The notes beneath the pieces are model-generated. The model searched no databases. It had not been told where the DNA came from and saw only the letters and a list, made by a program, of their open reading frames with translations. A program made the translations under genes and the position numbers. Shown piece by piece: positions 1 to 4,382 of a DNA stretch of 5,395 bases. Within the stretch, counting starts at the first letter, position 1. Every line of letters begins with the position of its first letter. The stretch is from contig UQXS01000159.1 in the NCBI GenBank assembly GCA_900545125.1, positions 1 through 5,395 of the forward strand, in the 5' to 3' direction. This DNA is from an uncultured Ruminococcus sp. (GTDB lineage Bacteria; Bacillota; Clostridia; Oscillospirales; Ruminococcaceae).

Positions 1-670
1 GATAATAAAGCCTGCCGTCCTCATCTTTTTTAAATGTGATTTTATCCGCTGTATTAAACGCATGATGCTGCAATTCTTTCACCGCATCGGAGAGAGAACC
101 GTCTTTTAATCCGCTTAAATCTTTGCGGATTTGCACCAATTCTGCAAGCATTTCCGACACTTTGCACTTTCCTAGAATGCACTTAACATAGCCGCATTTG
201 CTCGTACTTTCACGGTAATCTGAAATATTCGACTGCTTGATTTCAGCCGTTCCGGCACGTAAATAAATGGATGCAAGTGTAAGATACGCCCTTGTTTTAG
301 AGTTGGCGAAAGTCGGAATAATCGGCGATGTTGCCGCTGTTCCTGCCTTCACTTCCATGTCGCATTTTCGCACGGAATCACTTGTGTCACAGTAAATTCC
401 GATAATAAGGTACTTGCTCAAAGATTCGTCCACATATCGGGATAAATCCATCGTATGGGAGGTATCGTTGATGAAATAATGACCGTTGATCCAAGCCTTG
501 CCGGAGCCGATTGTAACCGTTAAATCTCCGTTCGCAGTAATAGCAAAACAGTCGCCGTAATTATCCTGAATGCCGTTGCAGATCAGGCTTGAAAGATAAC
601 TTGTGAAGTCCTCTGCTGTGTACGTTCTGTCCAATCCTTTTGAATTAAAAAATCCGCTGTAAAATGCCAT
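1..670 (-). CDS. Phage tail fibre / receptor-binding baseplate protein, N-terminal part (runs off left edge)
   Basis: The minus-strand frame from the ATG at 670-668 is open for 223 codons to the window edge, so the C-terminus is missing. It begins MAFYSGFFNSKGLDRTYTAE. A DRTYTAEDFTSYLSSLICNG stretch (residues 15-34) is followed by a beta-rich segment with GDLTVTIGSGKAWINGHYF (about 48-66) and a lysine-rich helical stretch near residues 180-200. Such N-terminal domains are familiar from Firmicutes prophage baseplate or fibre proteins encoded just after the Dit and hub genes; there they anchor a variable receptor-binding C-terminus to the tail tip. The start is well supported: AAAGGAGGAG lies four bases upstream, inside the end of the previous gene, and the stop and start are joined as TAAATG, implying co-translation. 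The tail role rests on position and general resemblance; the exact family is uncertain and no receptor can be inferred. Confidence 0.75.
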   Translation of the reverse strand, partial: MAFYSGFFNSKGLDRTYTAEDFTSYLSSLICNGIQDNYGDCFAITANGDLTVTIGSGKAWINGHYFINDTSHTMDLSRYVDESLSKYLIIGIYCDTSDSVRKCDMEVKAGTAATSPIIPTFANSKTRAYLTLASIYLRAGTAEIKQSNISDYRESTSKCGYVKCILGKCKVSEMLAELVQIRKDLSGLKDGSLSDAVKELQHHAFNTADKITFKKDEDGRLYY

Positions 671-1786
671 TTAAACTCCTCCTTTGAAAGTTGGGGTGAG
701 ATTTCTGCCGTTCTGATCGAAACTTTCTATCATTCCGATTAGCTGTATTTTCGGCTGTATCAAGCCAAATCGCTGGTGTTCTACCGTTACATAATCGCCA
801 ACGAAATAATCAATATTGTATGTGAACTGCATTGACTGCACGGCAATTTGCGACTCTGAAGCAGTCAGCGGCAGAACGATTTTTTCTTTACCACGCTCTT
901 TTAGCAGCTCAATATATTCTTCTTCCGGAATGGGCTTTGTTTCGCCATTTTCCTGCTGTTCGTCTGCCATGTCCTTGGCATCAGCGTAAACCTCATAACG
1001 CATTAAAAAAGACGGCTCATCGCCTTCAAAATATGTTGTTCTTTTTCTTTGTTCGCCTTCACCTTTTCCCAGAATGTAGGCAAAATTCCGCTGAATACTG
1101 AGATCTTCCGCATAGGAAAATGAAAGAAGATTGCTGTAAGCATCTGAAAATATGATGTGGGGATTTTCGTCTTGTTCTATGCTGCGGTCAATGCCCTCGG
1201 ATAAATCCAGAACCATTCTGTATTTTTCACCGTTGCTTTTCACAAGCCGGATATTTGCAGTGCCGCCTATTTTCTCGCAGATGGTGTGAATCCAATCCAT
1301 GAGATTATCGTAGCTGACCTGCAAGGTAGCCGTTTTCTCCCAGCAAGCTCCGATTACAGTTCCGAGAGAAAGTCCCGGAATGCGGCGGTTATCGTTGCAT
1401 AACACATTCTGCGAAATGACTGAATGGACAATATCCGAGTAGCTTGTCTGCTTGGTAAATGAACAAGTAGGGTATATGATACGCCGTTCCAGCAGGCACA
1501 TCAGAAATCGCCCTGTAACAGTCAGATAATCGCCATTTTCCGTATCCGTTTCAATTTTAACGGATTCAATAATTCCAAAATGCTCATTGTCATCATCTCT
1601 CCCGACAATTCTTCCAGTCTGAAAAACAGCGATATTCTGCGGATTGGCAGCGATATACACCTCAAAACTGCCACACTGGTAATACTCGATATCCCACAGC
1701 AAGGAAGAAAAACTGTCGCAAATCGCTTCAAGAGAAATGGTGAGATTATCGCCGTCTGCCGTCATTTTATACACTTCGATTTGCAT
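671..1786 (-). CDS. Siphovirus ReqiPepy6 Gp37-like tail protein (baseplate hub / tail-associated)
   Basis: This protein of 371 residues resembles the siphovirus ReqiPepy6 Gp37-like family, structural proteins encoded directly after Dit and thought to form part of the tail-tip hub. The N-terminal part has the family pattern: a SLLWDIEYYQCGSFEVYI segment (about residues 28-45), GRIVGRDDDNEHFGIIESV (58-76), and the most telling stretch TVTGRFLMCLLERRIIYP (89-106). No lysin or protease domain is visible, and the length is usual for the family. I start it at the ATG at 1786-1784, preceded by GGGGGTG at good spacing and one base from the Dit stop (TAG-T-ATG). The in-frame ATG at 1807 would overlap Dit by 20 bases, has no Shine-Dalgarno, and would add the odd leader MRIWGCS. 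The gene ends at TAA, immediately joined to the fibre gene start. Confidence 0.8.
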   Translation of the reverse strand: MQIEVYKMTADGDNLTISLEAICDSFSSLLWDIEYYQCGSFEVYIAANPQNIAVFQTGRIVGRDDDNEHFGIIESVKIETDTENGDYLTVTGRFLMCLLERRIIYPTCSFTKQTSYSDIVHSVISQNVLCNDNRRIPGLSLGTVIGACWEKTATLQVSYDNLMDWIHTICEKIGGTANIRLVKSNGEKYRMVLDLSEGIDRSIEQDENPHIIFSDAYSNLLSFSYAEDLSIQRNFAYILGKGEGEQRKRTTYFEGDEPSFLMRYEVYADAKDMADEQQENGETKPIPEEEYIELLKERGKEKIVLPLTASESQIAVQSMQFTYNIDYFVGDYVTVEHQRFGLIQPKIQLIGMIESFDQNGRNLTPTFKGGV

Positions 1787-1787
1787 A

Positions 1788-2645
1788 CTACACCCCCAGA
1801 TACGCATTTGTGTGAATGATTTTTACTTTCAGATTATTCAGTCCGGTACCACGCAAATAAAAGCGGTTCTTGCCCTCACGCAAAGTCAGCCAAGTTGAGC
1901 CGGAAACAAGGCGGTTGATGATATTACTCTTCACGCCGCCACGATTCAGCGTCACGGTTTTGTTGCCTGTTTTGGTTGTCACTGTGATGATGTCTCCGAC
2001 TTGCAGGTCACCAGTAATTTGCAGATATTCGTCTGTATCGGCATTGTAGAGCGTAGGAGAACGGGCATCTTCAAGGGCTTCGATTTCAAGCGTGAAGCCC
2101 GTTTCATCGCCGTCATTTGTGATTTCCATGATGTTATTTGTGTTGTATCGTCCGAGGATAAACGGCTCCGGATTTTCCTCTGTCGGGAACGGAAAAGTTA
2201 ATCCGCCCGTAACATGGCTGTAATACGCCATTTGCGAAACCGTGGAATACCAGTAAATGTCGGGACAGAGTATGGAGATTTGTCCGGTTGTGAACTGCTC
2301 GAAGTTCTGTACCTCGCAAGACTCTACATATCCCTCCGCAAATACATCAATGCCTGCTGTTTTGTAGTAGATTTTGATGTAGCGGGAGGGCTTCACCACC
2401 TTGTAAAGCTGGTGTCTGCGTGCTTCTACGCCCATACCACGCACTTCAAAAGAAATCACCACATTCCGCTTTTCAATGAAAGCATTGTTCAGGTAGCTGC
2501 CGTCCATTCCTGCATAGCCGGAGGTGCTGATCGTTCCGGCAGGCGGTGACAAGCCCTCGATCTTCGAGGTCATATATTGGTTTGCTGTGGCAGTCATGTT
2601 GATTTGGTCGCCGGCTTGATTTTCTAAAATCAGAGTGAAAAACAT
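1788..2645 (-). CDS. dit: Phage distal tail protein (Dit, Sipho_tail family)
   Basis: This protein of 285 residues belongs to the siphophage Dit family, which forms a ring at the tail tip linking the tail tube to the hub and the receptor-binding parts. Evidence is the N-terminal opening FFTLILENQAGDQINM, the IEGLSPP turn (about 29-35), the beta strand NVVISFEVRG (61-70), and the strongly family-like GYVESCEVQNFEQ and GQISILCPDIYWYS motifs (105-134). The C-terminal half, with LQITGDLQVGDIITVTT and VSGSTWLTLREGKNRFYLRG, looks like the second beta-sandwich domain common in Firmicutes Dit proteins. The start at 2645 has AAGGAGG seven bases upstream. Dit is normally encoded straight after the tape measure gene, but here the tape measure stop lies over 1.7 kb upstream, with a plus-strand cassette between. 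No strong minus-strand promoter is apparent just upstream, so expression probably depends on readthrough across the cassette. Confidence 0.9.
   Translation of the reverse strand: MFFTLILENQAGDQINMTATANQYMTSKIEGLSPPAGTISTSGYAGMDGSYLNNAFIEKRNVVISFEVRGMGVEARRHQLYKVVKPSRYIKIYYKTAGIDVFAEGYVESCEVQNFEQFTTGQISILCPDIYWYSTVSQMAYYSHVTGGLTFPFPTEENPEPFILGRYNTNNIMEITNDGDETGFTLEIEALEDARSPTLYNADTDEYLQITGDLQVGDIITVTTKTGNKTVTLNRGGVKSNIINRLVSGSTWLTLREGKNRFYLRGTGLNNLKVKIIHTNAYLGV
1791..1797 (-). promoter_or_regulatory. Ribosome binding site deciding the Gp37-like start
   Basis: The minus strand reads GGGGGTG, then TAGT, then ATG at 1786. It is one mismatch from GGAGGTG and lies inside the last codons of Dit, so translation of the two genes is probably coupled. 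It favours the start at 1786 over the in-frame ATG at 1807. Confidence 0.6.
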
Positions 2646-2661
2646 GGTATCGCCTCCTTAT
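2643..2661 (+). repeat. Left copy of an imperfect direct repeat flanking the cassette (Dit ribosome site and start)
   Basis: The plus strand reads CATGGTATCGCCTCCTTAT. The right copy at 4365-4382 reads CATAAAATCGCTCCTTTT, in the same orientation with one gap; ATCGC and TCCTT are shared exactly. On the minus strand both copies are a Shine-Dalgarno followed by ATG. Part of the match may simply reflect that function. The two copies bound the plus-strand cassette. Confidence 0.45.
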
Positions 2662-2667
2662 AAACGG

Positions 2668-2696
2668 TTGATTTTTGAATGGGAATGTGATATAAT
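2668..2696 (+). promoter_or_regulatory. Sigma-A/sigma-70-type promoter with extended -10 driving the cassette
   Basis: The -35 box TTGATT (2668-2673) and a perfect -10 box TATAAT (2691-2696) are separated by 17 bases. The -10 is preceded by TGA, giving the extended TGnTATAAT form. Transcription should start near 2703, leaving a leader of about 58 bases before the TTG start. The -35 box begins only nine bases from the edge of the Dit Shine-Dalgarno on the other strand. No operator-like palindrome is obvious, so expression may be constitutive in the lysogen (inference). Confidence 0.8.
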
Positions 2697-2746
2697 ATTC
2701 TTAACAAAGTTTTGAGTAGTTGCTTTACACATCCGAATTAAAAAAG

Positions 2747-2752
2747 AAAGGA
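2747..2752 (+). promoter_or_regulatory. Ribosome binding site supporting the TTG start of the hydrolase
   Basis: AAAGGA ends eight bases before the TTG at 2761. No in-frame ATG lies between the promoter and this point, and the hydrolase fold begins at once after it, so TTG is the most likely initiator. Confidence 0.65.
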
Positions 2753-2760
2753 CAATCTGA

Positions 2761-3525
2761 TTGGATATTTTAGAATTTGGCAACAAGGCAAATCAGAGCA
2801 TAATTCTGATACATGGTTTTCAATGCCCTTACCAGATATGGAACAAGTATATCGAGCATTATAAGAATCAATATCATATTATCGTCCCAATACTTGAGGG
2901 GCACAATCCCGATAAGAAAGAAGAATTTATTTCCTTGCAGAAAACTGCAAAGGAAATAGAGGACTACTATATATCACATTTTGGAAATGGGGTATACGCA
3001 ATGTTTGCAATTTCCTATGGTGGAATTATAGCTGCCAACATCTGGCAGAATCAAAAATTAAATATAAAGAAATTGATTTTTGATGGCTCTCCGATTACCT
3101 CTTACCCCAGATTTCTGAAATCATACCTGACAAATTTTTATTTGCAAGTAACCCACAAAACTCAGAAAAGAGATCAGAAAACACTTGCACAAGCTGCAAA
3201 CAGTATTTGTCCTAAAGAACATCTGAATAATTTATTAAAAGTACTTGACAATATGTCCGATGAGAATATCCAACGGTACATTGACGCATGGAGCGATTAC
3301 AGACTTCCTGATAATATTAATACGCCTGATACAAAAGTTTACTTTTTTCATGGTACAAAATCAAATGAAATGCTGGCAAAAAAATCGGCGAAGTATGTGA
3401 AAAAGCATTATCCGAACTCTGAGATCATATGCCTGAAAGGAAAGGGGCATTGTGAAACTTCACTGTTTGAACCTATGAAAATGATAGGAAAACTGGATAA
3501 GATATTAGCAGGAGAATCGTTATGA
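2761..3525 (+). CDS. Alpha/beta hydrolase superfamily protein, cargo gene 1
   Basis: This protein of 254 residues is an alpha/beta-hydrolase-fold enzyme, probably cytoplasmic, as no signal peptide or membrane segment is seen. In order: strand and oxyanion-hole motif IILIHGF (14-20); VPILEGHNPDKK after strand 4 (42-53); nucleophile elbow MFAISYGG with Ser85 (81-88), an Ala-x-Ser-x-Gly form of Gly-x-Ser-x-Gly; a lysine- and glutamine-rich cap region (about 113-185); VYFFHGTKSNEM (193-204), where the catalytic acid usually follows HG; and LKGKGHC with His230 as the likely catalytic histidine (225-231). The acid is unclear: there is no Asp at the standard place and Glu203 is the nearest candidate. 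It starts with TTG and overlaps the methyltransferase by ATGA, so the two should be made together. The substrate is unknown; an esterase, thioesterase, lactonase or peptidase role cannot be told apart from sequence alone. Confidence 0.85.
   Translation: MDILEFGNKANQSIILIHGFQCPYQIWNKYIEHYKNQYHIIVPILEGHNPDKKEEFISLQKTAKEIEDYYISHFGNGVYAMFAISYGGIIAANIWQNQKLNIKKLIFDGSPITSYPRFLKSYLTNFYLQVTHKTQKRDQKTLAQAANSICPKEHLNNLLKVLDNMSDENIQRYIDAWSDYRLPDNINTPDTKVYFFHGTKSNEMLAKKSAKYVKKHYPNSEIICLKGKGHCETSLFEPMKMIGKLDKILAGESL
3511..3514 (+). promoter_or_regulatory. Ribosome binding site of the methyltransferase gene
   Basis: GGAG lies seven bases before the ATG at 3522, inside the final codons of the hydrolase gene. 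Together with the ATGA overlap it points to coupled translation. Confidence 0.6.
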
Positions 3526-4307
3526 ACGAAGTCAATAAAACGCTGTATATTCCTCTTTATGGCAAATCTATGGTAAGTAAACAGCGTATCATTCTGAAAG
3601 ATTCTATGGCTGAAAAAATATGGGAAGCCGAAAGGTTTGAGATAAAAGGCAAATCAAAATCAAAATGGCTGTCCTATAATATGGCAATGCGTGCGAGGAT
3701 TTTTGACGATTGGACAAGAGAACAGCTTTGCCAATATAAAGATGCACTTGTATTACACATCGGCTGTGGTCTCGACAGCAGATGTATCCGAATAAACATG
3801 CCTTACGCCGTCTGGATTGACGGAGATTTTCCCGATGTAATCAGCATACGGAAAAAATATTACAATGAATCTGAATGCTATCACATGATTTCATTTGATG
3901 CGTCTGATCCTGAAAATGTCTATGACCTGCCTGACAGAAAAATAGCTATTGTGATATTGGAAGGAATCAGCATGTACCTTTCAAATGAGCAGCTTAATAC
4001 TTTTTTCAGGGCTTTGGCGAAGAAATACAGTTCGCTCCATATTCTTATGGACGTATATACTATTTTTGCAGCAAGGGCATCTAAATTCAAGAATCCCATA
4101 AATGATGTGGGGGTTACAAAGGTTTGTGGAATAGATAATATCGGGAATATTCTCTCAGGTACAGATATTATCTACAAGAAGAAACATTCGCTTACGCCCA
4201 AAAGGCTTGTGAAGAAATTGAAAACATATGAACAGATTTTTTTCAAAGTAGTATTCAATAATTCCTTGTATGAAAAATTCTATCGCTTATATGAGTTTGA
4301 AAAATAA
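3522..4307 (+). CDS. Class I SAM-dependent methyltransferase, LCM/TcmP-like O-methyltransferase type, cargo gene 2
   Basis: This protein of 261 residues looks like the leucine-carboxyl-methyltransferase/TcmP-type group of SAM-dependent enzymes, which generally methylate oxygen atoms, including carboxyl groups. The SAM-binding motif I is LVLHIGCGLDSR (76-87), where Gly-Cys-Gly-Leu-Asp-Ser-Arg matches the typical G-x-G-L-D-x-R of this group. VWIDGDFPDVISIRKKYY (97-114) is the acidic motif II plus the D-x-P-x-V-I-x-x-K/R-like signature, with Asp100 a likely ribose ligand. Then come SFDASDP (124-130) and VILEGISMYLSNEQ (144-157), the motif IV region with Glu147. The N-terminal TLYIPLYGKSMVSKQ and the SKWLSYNMAMRARIFDDW helix resemble small Firmicutes members of the group. 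The C-terminus is lysine-rich. There is no signal peptide. The fold is well supported; the acceptor substrate is not known. It is translationally coupled to the upstream hydrolase, suggesting both act on one small molecule or modify and demodify the same group (inference). Confidence 0.85.
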   Translation: MNEVNKTLYIPLYGKSMVSKQRIILKDSMAEKIWEAERFEIKGKSKSKWLSYNMAMRARIFDDWTREQLCQYKDALVLHIGCGLDSRCIRINMPYAVWIDGDFPDVISIRKKYYNESECYHMISFDASDPENVYDLPDRKIAIVILEGISMYLSNEQLNTFFRALAKKYSSLHILMDVYTIFAARASKFKNPINDVGVTKVCGIDNIGNILSGTDIIYKKKHSLTPKRLVKKLKTYEQIFFKVVFNNSLYEKFYRLYEFEK

Positions 4308-4356
4308 TTCTATTGCACAGGATAATGTTACCTAAAACTCAAATTATCAAATAAAG
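4308..4356. other. Short AT-rich spacer between methyltransferase and terminator
   Basis: This 49-base non-coding stretch contains a possible minus-strand promoter (entered separately) and a weak GATAAT/ATTATC inverted repeat. No open frame of note is present. Confidence 0.5.
4322..4350 (-). promoter_or_regulatory. Possible weak minus-strand promoter after the tape measure gene
   Basis: On the minus strand, TTGATA (4350-4345; five of six to consensus) lies 17 bases from CATTAT (4327-4322; four of six). It would transcribe antisense to both cargo genes and on into Dit, which lost adjacency to its upstream gene. AT-rich DNA gives such matches by chance, so this is only a candidate. Confidence 0.25.
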
Positions 4357-4382
4357 AGGAGCGACATAAAATCGCTCCTTTT
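4357..4382 (+). terminator. Rho-independent terminator at the end of the cassette
   Basis: AGGAGCGA (4357-4364) pairs perfectly with TCGCTCCT (4372-4379) around a seven-base CATAAAA loop, followed on the plus strand by a short T run (4379-4382). The G-T and A-T pairs just outside can lengthen the stem. The T run is short, and its last base is the complement of the final base of the tape measure stop codon, so the cassette ends exactly where the tail gene ends. The hairpin could also act on minus-strand transcripts, whose trailing sequence CTTTATTTG is only weakly T-rich. Confidence 0.75.
4365..4382 (+). repeat. Right copy of the imperfect direct repeat flanking the cassette
   Basis: CATAAAATCGCTCCTTTT matches the left copy at 2643-2661 with one gap and a few substitutions. 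On the minus strand it reads AAAGGAG, seven bases, ATG, directly after the tape measure stop; this is what the original ribosome site of the next tail gene would look like. It lies within the loop and right arm of the terminator. Confidence 0.45.

Larger units (their letters stand above)
2662..4364 (+). other. Moron-like accessory cassette inserted antisense between tape measure and dit
   Basis: This segment carries two plus-strand genes with their own promoter and ribosome sites; its right edge runs into the terminator hairpin. It interrupts a tail operon otherwise entirely on the minus strand, at the usually tight tape measure-Dit junction. Hand counts of single 60-base lines give 32-33% G+C here (2821-2880, 3061-3120), against 40-55% in tail genes (1861-1920, 2101-2160, 4561-4620), consistent with a different source. 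Neither product looks structural. I see no transposase or terminal inverted repeats, so it is not a recognisable insertion sequence. The boundaries are inferred from the flanking imperfect repeat. Confidence 0.65.

Noticed and set aside
832..1101. Plus-strand open frame of 89 codons
   Set aside because: It lies wholly antisense to the Gp37-like gene, has low-complexity runs and no recognisable domain; it is a shadow.
1787..1807. Earlier in-frame ATG at 1807 as start of the Gp37-like gene
   Set aside because: It has no Shine-Dalgarno, overlaps Dit by 20 bases and adds an atypical leader; the ATG at 1786 with GGGGGTG upstream fits better.
1522..1819. Open frames on both strands (1522-1731 minus, 1580-1819 plus)
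   Set aside because: Both overlap the well-supported Gp37-like gene in other frames and lack motifs or ribosome sites.
2001..2549. Open frames at 2001-2201 plus, 2134-2319 minus and 2214-2549 plus
   Set aside because: All are out-of-frame readings of the Dit gene with no domain resemblance.
4321..4348. GATAAT...ATTATC inverted repeat
   Set aside because: Six bases with a 16-base AT-rich loop is not significant, and the real terminator hairpin is immediately downstream.
2662..4364. Insertion sequence or transposon as the source of the cassette
   Set aside because: There is no transposase, integrase or terminal inverted repeat; only a short imperfect direct repeat is present.
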